Below, piece by piece: positions 15,087-23,619 of a DNA stretch of 64,000 bases. The stretch's first letter is position 1. Every line of letters begins with the position of its first letter. Below the pieces are notes generated by a model. It was not told where the DNA came from and did not search any database. It worked only from the letters and a program-made list of their open reading frames with translations. This DNA comes from Desulfosporosinus sp. HMP52 (lineage in GTDB: Bacteria; Bacillota; Desulfitobacteriia; Desulfitobacteriales; Desulfitobacteriaceae), in assembly GCF_000765145.1 (NCBI RefSeq), contig NZ_JMGA01000002.1, positions 62,001-126,000 of the forward strand, written 5' to 3'. The position numbers and the translations under genes are program-made.

Positions 15087-17135
15087 ATGAAAAGAGCTGC
15101 ACTTACCCCAAAATTGTTGGTTTTAGGTGTTGATGGGATGGATCCAAGAATTACTCAGAAGTTCTTGGCTGAAGGAAAAATGCCTAATTTGAAGAAATTC
15201 ATTGAACGTGGATCAGCTAGAGAAGATTTAAAGCTTCTTGGAGCAATTCCGACAATTACTCCTCCATGTTGGACAACCCTTGCTACCGGCGCTTACCCGG
15301 GAACTCATGGCATCACTTGTTATTGGAGACAATCACCAGAAAGTCTTGACGCAGTTGTTTACAATATGGATTCTCGCAATTGCACCGCAGAACAGATTTG
15401 GAATATCACATCCGAAGCTGGGATGAAGACCCTCGTTTGGCATTGGCCCGGGAGTTCTTGGCCTCCGACCTCTCACAGTGAAAACCTAAGTGTTGTAGAT
15501 GGAACCCAACCCGGTTCTGTAAATATGGGTGTTGCTCAACTAGATTGGGAAAAGGTTATCATTGCTACACCTGACATTAAAGATGTACGCTATGCACCAC
15601 GAGTAGACAAGCCAGCTGGAGTCGGCTGTATCATTACCGATTTGGAAGATTCTCTAGATGCAGATGTTGACGATGAAATGATGGAACTTTGGTGGGGGGA
15701 TACAGCTCGTCAAGGCGGCGAAATTCGCACCTATGTCATGGACGATGAAGATACAGAAGTCGTTATCGGTAGTAAGGTAGCTTATGATATCGTTAACTCT
15801 CCTCTTAAAGATGCTACAGGTTGGGCGAATGCTCCGGAAGGCGCTAAAGAATTCACAATCCTAACCTCCGGTGGTGTTATGAGACGCCCTGCCTTAATTC
15901 TGAAAAATGAAGCTGGCGAATATGATCGAGTTGCCATCTACAAGAATAAGAAAGCCGAAGCGCCGATTGTTACTCTAGTTCGGGATGTAATGGAAACAGG
16001 AATTATTGATGACGTTACTAAGAAAGAAGTCACTAAGCCTGCTTGCCGTTCTATGAAAATTTTAGAGCTTGATCCAGCCGGTAACAAAGTTAGACTTTGG
16101 ATTAGCAACGCACTTGATATTGCCAATGACCAATTATGGCATCCTAAAACACTCTTTAATGAAGTCATTGAAAATGTTGGCGTAGTTCCACCTGTTAGCT
16201 TAATCGGTGGTGAAGACGCTGAATTGGTTGGCGAAATTTTCGAACCTTCATGGGTAAAATATAATAAATGGCAAGCTGACTGCATGAATTACTGCATCAA
16301 AGAGAAGGGCTATGAAGTAGTATTCTCTCACCTCCACAACATTGACTGTGCTGGTCATCAGTTATGGCATCTTGGTAAGACACTAGCTCCTTGGGATCAC
16401 ACAGATGAAAAAACCTATCAAGGGTTTATTGAGAAGTTCTATGTTCAAACAGATGATTATCTCGGCGAATTCATGCATTTGTTAGATGAAGGTTGGACTG
16501 TATTCCTTCTCAGTGACCATGGTCTCATTGTAGGGGAAAACGTACCTCCGATCATCGGAGAATATGGTGGTCTTAATACAAAAGTCATGGAAGACCTGGG
16601 CTATACAGTTATGAAAAAGGACGAAAATGGCAATTCCATCAGAGAAGTTGATTGGGAAAAGACAAGAGCCGTTCAAATCCGCAGTAACTATATTTATATC
16701 AACCTTAAGGGCCGTGATAAGTTTGGCATTGTAGATCCAAAAGATAAATATGATCTAGAAGAACAAATTATTTCGGATCTGTATAATTACCGAGATGAAA
16801 GAACCGGCAAACGGGTTATCGGTATTTGCTTAAGAAACAAAGACGCTGTGCTGATTGGAGCTAATGGACCGGAATGCGGCGATATTTTCTTCTCAGTTGA
16901 AGAAGGATACAATAGGCTGCACGGAGATAGCATCTCAACTTCAGAAGGATATTTCGAAACCTCAGTTTCCCCAATTTTCGTAGCTGCAGGTTCAGGTATT
17001 AAGTCTGGATTTACAACAGAGCGTACGATCCGACAAGTTGATGTGGCTCCTTCAGTTTCAGTTTTACTCGGTCTGCGTTTCCCCGCACAGTGCGAGGGAG
17101 CACCGATCTATCAAATCTTCTCCGAAGAAGTTTAA
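15087..17135 (+). CDS. Alkaline-phosphatase-superfamily phosphodiesterase-like hydrolase
   Basis: About 682 residues, no signal peptide or TM helix, so probably cytoplasmic. Family residues are visible: metal-binding D16 (LGVDGMD), a Thr nucleophile T58 in ITPPCW followed by TLATGAYPGTHGI, then HNIDCAGH and LLSDHG in the C-terminal half and a late His (RLHGDS). The Thr nucleophile places it with type I phosphodiesterases/nucleotide pyrophosphatases rather than Cys/Ser sulfatases. Substrate unknown. It is larger than simple members, with an insert at about 130-330. AAGGAGTG precedes the ATG at 15087; GTG at 15075 overlaps that site and is less likely. Shares its operator with the BCCT and DMT genes, which suggests it acts on a compound those proteins move. 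Confidence 0.88.
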   Translation: MKRAALTPKLLVLGVDGMDPRITQKFLAEGKMPNLKKFIERGSAREDLKLLGAIPTITPPCWTTLATGAYPGTHGITCYWRQSPESLDAVVYNMDSRNCTAEQIWNITSEAGMKTLVWHWPGSSWPPTSHSENLSVVDGTQPGSVNMGVAQLDWEKVIIATPDIKDVRYAPRVDKPAGVGCIITDLEDSLDADVDDEMMELWWGDTARQGGEIRTYVMDDEDTEVVIGSKVAYDIVNSPLKDATGWANAPEGAKEFTILTSGGVMRRPALILKNEAGEYDRVAIYKNKKAEAPIVTLVRDVMETGIIDDVTKKEVTKPACRSMKILELDPAGNKVRLWISNALDIANDQLWHPKTLFNEVIENVGVVPPVSLIGGEDAELVGEIFEPSWVKYNKWQADCMNYCIKEKGYEVVFSHLHNIDCAGHQLWHLGKTLAPWDHTDEKTYQGFIEKFYVQTDDYLGEFMHLLDEGWTVFLLSDHGLIVGENVPPIIGEYGGLNTKVMEDLGYTVMKKDENGNSIREVDWEKTRAVQIRSNYIYINLKGRDKFGIVDPKDKYDLEEQIISDLYNYRDERTGKRVIGICLRNKDAVLIGANGPECGDIFFSVEEGYNRLHGDSISTSEGYFETSVSPIFVAAGSGIKSGFTTERTIRQVDVAPSVSVLLGLRFPAQCEGAPIYQIFSEEV

Positions 17136-17152
17136 TAATCTATAGAACCTGT

Positions 17153-17200
17153 GCAGCTATCAGAGAGCAGCTGATAGCTGCCTTTCTGATAGCTGCCTTT
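17153..17200. terminator. Hairpin with duplicated arm after the hydrolase gene
   Basis: GCAGCTATCAG pairs with CTGATAGCTGC; the 3' arm plus CTTT is then repeated (CTGATAGCTGCCTTTT), giving two alternative hairpins followed by T-rich sequence. Some read-through into the thioredoxin gene is possible. Confidence 0.75.
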
Positions 17201-17349
17201 TAAATAGATCTAGAGTAGACATTCATGAAGATAACCCTGAAAAATGGGATATATTAAATATAGAAATTAATTAGAGCCAAAGGCTTGAACCTGACAATAT
17301 ATGATTTAGCACGATAAACTATAATGATGTTTTAAGGAGTGTAGTAAAT

Positions 17350-17676
17350 ATGTCTTTGCAACAATTAAACTCAAGTCAGTTTGAAGAAATCATTTATGAC
17401 AATGCTGAGGCCTGCTTGGTGATGTTTTCAAGAAAAGATTGTCATGTATGCAAACAAGTTGCTCCAATGTTGGAAGAAATGAAACCTCAATATGAAGGAA
17501 AATTCGGCTTTTATTATGTGGATGTTGAAGAGGATAAAAACTTATTTCAACGGTTTTCATTGAAAGGGGTTCCTCAAGTCCTCTTTTTCAATGACGGAGA
17601 GTATCAAGGTAAACTTGCAGGTAAGGTTGAAGAGGAAGCTATTGAAGAGAAAATCGCAGAAGTTCTTGGAGCCTAG
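17350..17676 (+). CDS. Thioredoxin-like protein with CHVC active site
   Basis: 108 residues, thioredoxin fold. The redox motif is CHVC (SRKDCHVCKQV, about residues 33-36) rather than the usual CGPC, and the cis-Pro is present (KGVPQVLFF). The WA preceding the usual motif is replaced by SRKD. GGAGTG precedes the ATG. It sits 29 bases before a thioredoxin-reductase-like gene, so the two form a redox pair. The unusual CxxC suggests a specialised client rather than general cytoplasmic thioredoxin. Possible clients are the neighbouring hydrolase or an enzyme encoded elsewhere; this is not shown by the sequence. Confidence 0.9.
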   Translation: MSLQQLNSSQFEEIIYDNAEACLVMFSRKDCHVCKQVAPMLEEMKPQYEGKFGFYYVDVEEDKNLFQRFSLKGVPQVLFFNDGEYQGKLAGKVEEEAIEEKIAEVLGA

Positions 17677-17705
17677 TTATCAAATTATAAGGGGATGTTG
17701 AATTC

Positions 17706-18920
17706 GTGGATAATTACTATGATTTGATCATTATAGGGGGAGGCCCCGCTGGACTTTCTGCTGCTATTTATGGTGGTAGAGCTAAGCTGAAGACTCTAGT
17801 TATGTATAAAGGGACGATCGGTGGTTTAGTAGATACAACTAGAGAAATAGTTAATTATCCCGGATATATCCAAGTCAGTGGACCGGATCTCATGAAGGAT
17901 TTCAAGAAACATGCAGAGCATTTTAACGTTGAATTCCTAAAAGAAGAAGTCACGAGCGTGGATTTTTCCGGAGAAGAAAAAATCATTAAAACCAAAAAAG
18001 GTAAGGAGCTCTCAGCCAAAGCTGTAATTGTTGGGTGTGGAAGTGAGCCGAGAATGTTAAATATCCCTGGTGAAAAATCCCTGCGAGGGAGTGGAGTTGC
18101 ATACTGTGCAACCTGTGACGCAGAGTTTTTTGAAGGGGAGGATGTTGTTGTTATTGGCAGTGGTGACCAGGCTATTGAAGAAGGCATGTTCATCACCAAG
18201 TATGCTCGTAAAGTGACTGTAATTGTACTACATGATGAAGGAATCCTCGATTGTAATAAAGTAAGTGCAGAGAGAGCATTTAACAATGAAAAAATAGAGT
18301 TCATTTGGAATTCGACCATCGAGGAAGTTCTCGGAGAAGATAATGTTGAAGGGGTAAAAATAAAGAATCTCAAAACCGGCAGTTCATCCGAACTTACCTG
18401 TCAAGGGGTATTTTTCTTTGTTGGAATGATTCCGTCAACTCGTTTTCTAAAGGACAGCGGACTCGAAATGGACAACAGAGGATATATTCCGGTTAATGAG
18501 AGTATGGAGACCAACCTAGAAGGGATCTATGCCATTGGTGACAATCGAGTAAAATATCTGAGACAAGTTGCGTCTGCAGTTGGTGACGGTGCGACTGCTG
18601 CTGTGGCAGCCGAAAGATATATCGAAGAATTGCATCATTTTAATGCTAATATTCTCCAAAGTGACAAGAAGACACTGTTATTATTCTTTAATGCCTTAGT
18701 GAATGAAAGCTTGGAATTTAGCACCTTATTAGAAGGACTCATCGGTGAAAATGGTGACGAATATAAATTGGTGAAAGTTGATTTAGCAACTAAGAAAAGC
18801 CTGGCAGGCAAATATGGAATCGAAAAAGCACCCACTGTAGTCGTATTAGACAAAGGTGTAGAAATCAAACGACTTGATTGTTGCATGGATAAAGAGAAGC
18901 TACAATCTCAATTATTTTAG
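17706..18920 (+). CDS. Thioredoxin reductase fused to a degenerate thioredoxin-like domain
   Basis: 404 residues. Residues 1-305 form a standard thioredoxin reductase: FAD-binding GGGPAGLSAA, redox-active CATC (YCATCDAEFF, about 137-140), NADPH-binding GSGDQAIEEG and the C-terminal FAD motif (GIYAIGDNR). A further 95 residues (about 315-404) look like a thioredoxin fold: a LLLFFNALVNES strand, KVDLATKKSLAGKYGI and a cis-Pro (KAPTVVVL), but no CxxC at the usual place; a CC pair (RLDCCMD) lies near the end. So the extension may be a docking domain. GTG start supported by AAGGGG upstream. Partner of the CHVC thioredoxin 29 bases before it. Confidence 0.9.
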   Translation: MDNYYDLIIIGGGPAGLSAAIYGGRAKLKTLVMYKGTIGGLVDTTREIVNYPGYIQVSGPDLMKDFKKHAEHFNVEFLKEEVTSVDFSGEEKIIKTKKGKELSAKAVIVGCGSEPRMLNIPGEKSLRGSGVAYCATCDAEFFEGEDVVVIGSGDQAIEEGMFITKYARKVTVIVLHDEGILDCNKVSAERAFNNEKIEFIWNSTIEEVLGEDNVEGVKIKNLKTGSSSELTCQGVFFFVGMIPSTRFLKDSGLEMDNRGYIPVNESMETNLEGIYAIGDNRVKYLRQVASAVGDGATAAVAAERYIEELHHFNANILQSDKKTLLLFFNALVNESLEFSTLLEGLIGENGDEYKLVKVDLATKKSLAGKYGIEKAPTVVVLDKGVEIKRLDCCMDKEKLQSQLF

Positions 18921-18955
18921 ACTTAAACTCGAAGTAAGATACAATTCAAAAATAC

Positions 18956-18993
18956 AACGACCACAAGGCAAACTTCCTTGTTGGTCGTTTTTT
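18956..18993. terminator. Rho-independent terminator
   Basis: AACGACCA-AAGG pairs with CCTTG-TGGTCGTT, followed by T6. Ends the thioredoxin/reductase unit. Confidence 0.9.
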
Positions 18994-19225
18994 GTAATTA
19001 ATTCGAGAAGAGTTAACATAATGATTACCATTACTTAATGATAACTTAATCTTGATACCATATACTTGATATTAACTCAACAAATTGTTTTAATTTGGTG
19101 AATGATGATGATTATGGTAAGATATTATTGTGAGATCTGAAAGCTACTATTAAAGATAACTGTTTATTTTAGCGTTTGAATATTACTCTAAAGCTATTAA
19201 TTATTAGTAGAAACCAATCTTACCA

Positions 19226-19276
19226 ATCACCAATGCATTGGTGATAGAGTCTTAAGATAATTGTGATAATTATCAC
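19226..19276. promoter_or_regulatory. Two perfect palindromes upstream of the chemoreceptor gene
   Basis: ATCACCAATGCATTGGTGAT (19226-19245) is an exact 20-bp palindrome; GTGATAATTATCAC (19263-19276) is an exact 14-bp palindrome inside TTGTGA-N6-TCACGA, the shape of CRP/FNR-family sites. A third inverted repeat CCTAC-N6-GTAGG lies at 19316-19331. The 490-base gap 18921-19412 otherwise shows only AT-rich sequence and no gene. Confidence 0.6.
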
Positions 19277-19412
19277 GAATAGGATCACTTCTAATCATTA
19301 CATATTGGCTTTTAACCTACTATATCGTAGGTCTCCTGTGATTTTGGTGGCTTCGGTCTCCTAAATAATTAAGTTAACCAAACATAACAGCAGTGAAAGG
19401 AATGATTGAGTA

Positions 19413-21197
19413 ATGGCAGAGAAGAAAAAGATGAATCAAAGTATTTTAGCTTTAGTAATTCTTTTAATTGCCGTAGCAGTCGGGATTGGAACCTTTAATA
19501 TCATGAATATCGTTCGTACTGCCAAAACAAACATGGATTTGTATTCAACGACCTTAAATGCCAATTACGACCAAAACCTTCGCCTTGTGACTCAGCAAGC
19601 AATCAGCACCTTAGAAGGCATATATCAACTGCAACAGCATGGCGTACTAACAGAGATTCAGGCCAAGGAACAAGCAAAAGAAATAATGACTAAAATGAGA
19701 TATGGTGACGATGGTACCGGATATTATTGGGGAGATACTACGGATGGGATATGTGTCTTTCATGGCACAAACCCTAAGGCGCCGGGCACAGACCGCAATA
19801 ATGCAGCCGATTCTAAAGGTTTCCTATTTATCCAGGAGATTTTAAAAGTTGGTCAGAACAATGGAGGGTATGTGGATTATTGGTTTCCAAAGGCTGATCC
19901 TAACGATAAGCAAGAATACCCCAAGCGAGGATATGCTCTAGAATTCAAACCATGGAAATGGGTTATCGGAACGGGTAACTATATTGACGATATTAATAAA
20001 GTCATCGCCGATCGACAAGCCACAGCCGATGAAGAAATGTGGCAAAATATTGCTTACTCAGGATTAGGAATGCTGGGGGCTATAGCCATTTCAATTGGGT
20101 TTGCCTTACTGATCAATCGCAGGATTTCTCAGAAGATTGCACCTATCGCAGAATCGGCCCTGCAAGTAGCAGAAGGGAATTTAGATATTCCTGAGATTAG
20201 TGTGACATCAGATGACGATATAGGGCTCCTAGGAAAAGCCTTTAACGATATGACTAATAATCTACGTGAGTTAGTGGAAAAAGTCTCGCAATCTTCCGGA
20301 TTGGTTGCTTCAACTTCCCAGGAACTAACTTCTGGAGCAGAACAGTCTGCTCAAGCTTCCAATCAAATTGCCACTGCTATTTCAGAAGTCTCTTCTGGCA
20401 CTGAAACCCAATTGAATGTTGTTAACAATACAACTGAAATCGTGAACCAAATGCTGATTGGGATAAATCAGATTCTTGACAGTTCTAAAGTAGTTACCGA
20501 TACATCAGAAAGAGCAGCACAATCTGCGTTAGATGGTATGAAGGCAATTGACAAAACCATGGATCAAATGAGTAATATTGAAAAAACCGTGAACACCTCT
20601 GCTCAGGTCATTAACAACTTAGGAGAAAGATCCAAAGAGATAAGTCAAATTATCGATGCGATCTCTGGAATAGCTCAACAAACCAATCTTTTAGCTCTTA
20701 ATGCTGCAATTGAAGCTGCTCGTGCGGGAGAACAGGGGCGTGGCTTTGCGGTGGTTGCAGACGAAGTACGTAAGCTTGCAGAGCAATCGAGTGAAGCCGC
20801 AAAACAAATCTCTGCCCTTATTCTCGAAATCCAAGAAGATACTCAACAGGCAGTTGCTGCTATGAATAAAGGAACTCTGGAAGTCTCAATTGGAACTAAA
20901 GTTGTAAACACTGCAGATGATGCTTTTAAGGACATCAATGATTTGGTCACAACGGTGTTAAACCAAGTTCGAGAAATTACTTTAAAAATCGAACATACTG
21001 CCGAGGGAAGTAATCAAGTGGCAGAGGCAGTTACCGAGATTAATCAAGTCAGCAAATCAATTGCAGTTCAGACTCAAACAGTTTCGGCAGCAACTGAAGA
21101 GCAATCTGCTTCCATTGAAGAGATTGCAGCCGCTAGCCAAGTGCTCTCGAAAATGGCTCAAGAAGTGGAGCTGACTTTAGCAAAGTTTCGATTATAA
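19413..21197 (+). CDS. Methyl-accepting chemotaxis protein with single Cache domain
   Basis: 594 residues. TM1 (about 12-34); an extracytoplasmic sCache_2-type domain (about 40-205; [25 protein letters not shown] and the closing [13 protein letters not shown] are characteristic); TM2 (about 212-234); HAMP (about 236-288); and a long cytoplasmic signalling domain with the conserved hairpin tip ([20 protein letters not shown]). sCache_2 receptors usually bind small organic acids or similar ligands. AAGGAATGA precedes the ATG. It has its own promoter region with strong palindromes and ends at a bidirectional terminator. Confidence 0.95.
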   Translation: MAEKKKMNQSILALVILLIAVAVGIGTFNIMNIVRTAKTNMDLYSTTLNANYDQNLRLVTQQAISTLEGIYQLQQHGVLTEIQAKEQAKEIMTKMRYGDDGTGYYWGDTTDGICVFHGTNPKAPGTDRNNAADSKGFLFIQEILKVGQNNGGYVDYWFPKADPNDKQEYPKRGYALEFKPWKWVIGTGNYIDDINKVIADRQATADEEMWQNIAYSGLGMLGAIAISIGFALLINRRISQKIAPIAESALQVAEGNLDIPEISVTSDDDIGLLGKAFNDMTNNLRELVEKVSQSSGLVASTSQELTSGAEQSAQASNQIATAISEVSSGTETQLNVVNNTTEIVNQMLIGINQILDSSKVVTDTSERAAQSALDGMKAIDKTMDQMSNIEKTVNTSAQVINNLGERSKEISQIIDAISGIAQQTNLLALNAAIEAARAGEQGRGFAVVADEVRKLAEQSSEAAKQISALILEIQEDTQQAVAAMNKGTLEVSIGTKVVNTADDAFKDINDLVTTVLNQVREITLKIEHTAEGSNQVAEAVTEINQVSKSIAVQTQTVSAATEEQSASIEEIAAASQVLSKMAQEVELTLAKFRL

Positions 21198-21203
21198 GTG
21201 AAA

Positions 21204-21247
21204 AAAAGACTAAGAGCAACAACGTTTGTGCTTGCTCTTAGTCTTTT
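21204..21247. terminator. Bidirectional terminator
   Basis: AAAAGACTAAGAGCAA pairs exactly with TTGCTCTTAGTCTTTT. It serves the chemoreceptor and the convergent NlpC/P60 gene. Confidence 0.92.
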
Positions 21248-21258
21248 ATTATTCATTC

Positions 21259-22692
21259 TTAATCGTAGCTTCTAGCACCCAGATAACGAGAGGAGTAAAA
21301 GCTGTCGCTAAGACTTGATATTTTAACATCGCTATTGGGATTACTGGCATGGACAAAACGTCCGCCCCCGATATAGATGCCAACATGTGAGGCACCCTTA
21401 GCATAGGTTGAAAAAAATACTAAATCACCTGCTTGGAGGTTGCTCTTGTTAACCGGAGTTCCTGAGGCGAATTGGGCATAAGATGTTCGTGGGAGAGAAA
21501 TCCCGGAACTAGCATACACGTATTTGGTAAAACCTGAACAGTCAAAGCCTTTTGTTGTGGTTCCGCCAAAGACATAAGGCGTACCCTGCAAGCTGACTGC
21601 CCGATCTACTACCTTCGAGGAACCGCCACTTCCTCGAGATACTGTAGAAGCTACCATGACAGGCCGATTACTGGGGCCTTGGGCAACAACACGGTTAACC
21701 GGATTTTGAGTTACTTTTTCTTCTAATACTTGCTTGGTAACGTCAATGCCGTTTTTTTGTACATAAGAATATGTAACGATTTTTGAACCATTACTACCCT
21801 GTTCAAGTACTTTGGTTTGTCCGACCCTCAAACTACTGTCGGTCTTTGTGACAACATCATAAGGAATTGTTTCCGGACCGGAATATGTTCCTTGACTTAC
21901 GACGGTAAGAAAGGGTGTTGAAGAAACAAGCTTGATAACTTGCCCGGGCTGCAATTTGGAGTCCTTGGTTACTCCCGGGTTACCTGCTAATACTTCATCA
22001 GTCAACATATCATTTTTACGGGCAATAAGCCACCAAGAGTCGTTAGGTTGGACGGTATAATCCTTAGTGGATATTTTACCATCAGTCAAGACTTTAAAAG
22101 CCTGGTCAGGGGAAGTTAGCTGTTCCGGTAAGACTTCTGCCTCTTCTACACTAACCTTCTCGGCAAAACTAACAGAAGTAACCTTGTTCTCCTCACTGGG
22201 TTTAACATAATAGTCTTCGTATTCTTTAAGGAGTTTGTCGGAATCCTCTTTAGTGGGTAAAAATGCGATCAGTGAGCCATCAGCTTCTAACTTATACCCA
22301 TCAACATAAGTACTCAATTTATCCTCTAACGTCTCCTCGCTCAAAGTAGATGTCAGATAGACCGTGGGCTTTACCCTAAGGGATTCATAGGTTATTTGGT
22401 CATGAGTTTTAGCAACCACTCCGAAAGGCTCACCCTGTTGTTTGAGAATGGTCTCCACAAGGTCTTTACCGTTATCAACACTTCTTACTAAACCAATCTG
22501 CTCACCGTTAACCATGACAGCAGCTGCAGAAGTTGTGGTTGAAAGATAATAGGTAAGTCCTCCGGTTAGGATAACCGCAATAGATAAACCGCTGATAACA
22601 CGTGGAGATTTCCATGAGACTTTTTGCAGAGTAGTGCCGCAAAATTGTTGAATTAGCTTTCGTTTCTCATTCAAACTAGGAGGCAAATGCAT
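21259..22692 (-). CDS. LysM/G5/NlpC-P60 cell-wall endopeptidase
   Basis: 477 residues. A signal-anchor TM (about 33-52), an N-terminal region with repeated YVDGY/K-type segments (about 60-200), a LysM domain (about 213-258, YTVQPNDSWWLIARKND), a G5 domain (about 262-335) and a C-terminal NlpC/P60 domain (about 365-477) with catalytic Cys in FDCSGF, His in SHVGIY and the third polar residue in FVHAS. Enzymes of this class cut peptide stems of peptidoglycan, often during cell growth, spore development or germination. A c-di-AMP riboswitch in its leader ties expression to wall/osmotic status, as known for other wall hydrolases. The start follows AAAGGTG. Confidence 0.93.
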   Translation of the reverse strand: MHLPPSLNEKRKLIQQFCGTTLQKVSWKSPRVISGLSIAVILTGGLTYYLSTTTSAAAVMVNGEQIGLVRSVDNGKDLVETILKQQGEPFGVVAKTHDQITYESLRVKPTVYLTSTLSEETLEDKLSTYVDGYKLEADGSLIAFLPTKEDSDKLLKEYEDYYVKPSEENKVTSVSFAEKVSVEEAEVLPEQLTSPDQAFKVLTDGKISTKDYTVQPNDSWWLIARKNDMLTDEVLAGNPGVTKDSKLQPGQVIKLVSSTPFLTVVSQGTYSGPETIPYDVVTKTDSSLRVGQTKVLEQGSNGSKIVTYSYVQKNGIDVTKQVLEEKVTQNPVNRVVAQGPSNRPVMVASTVSRGSGGSSKVVDRAVSLQGTPYVFGGTTTKGFDCSGFTKYVYASSGISLPRTSYAQFASGTPVNKSNLQAGDLVFFSTYAKGASHVGIYIGGGRFVHASNPNSDVKISSLSDSFYSSRYLGARSYD

Positions 22693-22699
22693 GTTGTTT

Positions 22700-22825
22700 T
22701 CACCTTTCTCGGCTTACGAGGTTAGCTGACGGATTCGGGCATAAGGTGTAAGCCCTACGCATAAGGTATGCGTTTCACCCCAAAAAAAAATCCCCCGTTC
22801 TAGGTGACTAGATTAAGCCTTCATA
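22700..22825 (-). promoter_or_regulatory. Cyclic di-AMP riboswitch (ydaO/yuaA class)
   Basis: On the minus strand the leader contains, in order, GAACGGGGGA, GGGGTGAA, TAGGG, and CCGAATCCGTCAGCTAACC then TCGTAAGC, which is the conserved core of ydaO/yuaA riboswitches. It lies immediately before the ribosome binding site of the wall hydrolase. In this class c-di-AMP binding switches expression off. Confidence 0.88.
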
Positions 22826-23244
22826 CTTTTTATCAACGTTATATATTCGACATTATACTTAAATCTCCTTTTATTTTTATAAAGAAATACATGGAAAACG
22901 ATGAATAAATTGTGAGTTTGGATACCTTCGCGTCAAAATAGGTTTATAAAATTTGTTTCGCAAGGATAATGGGTCAGACCTTGGGTAATATTATCTCGCA
23001 CTCCTGGTAATTCAGCAACTTCCTCTTTGGCGAGATCAGTGGTTGAATTGGTTTGAGAATAGTTTGATGTTCTATATAACTTAGATCTATGCCCCCCCTA
23101 ACAAAAATAAATTTTTTATTTTCTGATATTTATATTAGAATTACTTGAAAGTAAGTATATTTAAAATATTTAAACTGCTAATCAATATGCAATCTAGTGT
23201 AATAATTTGCTGGATTTTGCAAAAGGTATGAGAGGGGGATTTGT
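22826..23244. other. Intergenic stretch without a recognisable gene
   Basis: AT-rich. On the minus strand 22941-23091 a 40-codon open segment (DLAKEEVAELPGVRDNI near its middle) looks coding-like but has no start codon or site; at most a gene remnant. On the plus strand GAGAGGGGG directly precedes the next gene. Confidence 0.4.
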
Positions 23245-23454
23245 ATGCTATTACGTAATCGCAAACCAAAAACTACTGTAGCTCTTCGCCAGCGACAACT
23301 ATTTCATGTAGGAGATCGTGTCAAGACTAGTAATCATTATGTAGGAACTGTGGTTCGGGTTGATCGTGATGAAGCTGGGGAATACATTGTTGCTCGATTA
23401 GATGAAATACCGCAAGAATTTGCATACGATCCAGATGATCTTTTGAGAATCTAA
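23245..23454 (+). CDS. Small conserved-looking protein, SH3-like
   Basis: 69 residues, family not recognised. A basic N-terminus (RNRKPKTTVALRQRQ) is followed by a beta-rich segment (FHVGDRVKTSNHYVGTVVRV) that reads like a KOW/SH3-type small barrel and an acidic C-terminal tail (AYDPDDLLRI). Strong GAGAGGGGG site before the ATG and a clean terminator right after it support it as a real single-gene unit. A nucleic-acid-binding or regulatory role is possible from the fold guess but unproven. Confidence 0.7.
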   Translation: MLLRNRKPKTTVALRQRQLFHVGDRVKTSNHYVGTVVRVDRDEAGEYIVARLDEIPQEFAYDPDDLLRI

Positions 23455-23473
23455 ATAATCTTTGAATTTCATG

Positions 23474-23508
23474 AGAAGCACCCATTTCTAAAAGTGGGTG
23501 CTTCTTAT
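23474..23508. terminator. Rho-independent terminator
   Basis: AGAAGCACCCA pairs with TGGGTGCTTCT after the small protein gene, followed by TATTG. Confidence 0.85.
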
Positions 23509-23619
23509 TGTGCACTAGGTGGATTGAGTATTAATTTTTGAAGGAGTATTTGGAAACATGTTGAAATCTTAAAAGGTATGTTGCTGTACTAAACTTCTCT
23601 TTAAGGGAGGGAAAGATAA

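Noticed and set aside
16482-16676. Minus-strand open frame within the phosphohydrolase gene
   Set aside because: Shadow of a long, motif-bearing gene on the other strand; no own ribosome site.
19316-19412. Possible c-di-GMP riboswitch before the chemoreceptor
   Set aside because: Direct repeats (GGTCTCCT) and a hairpin are present, but the GEMM core sequences are not found.
22941-23091. 40-codon coding-like segment on the minus strand (DLAKEEVAELPGV)
   Set aside because: No start codon or ribosome site and no recognised family; at most a remnant, so not listed as a gene.
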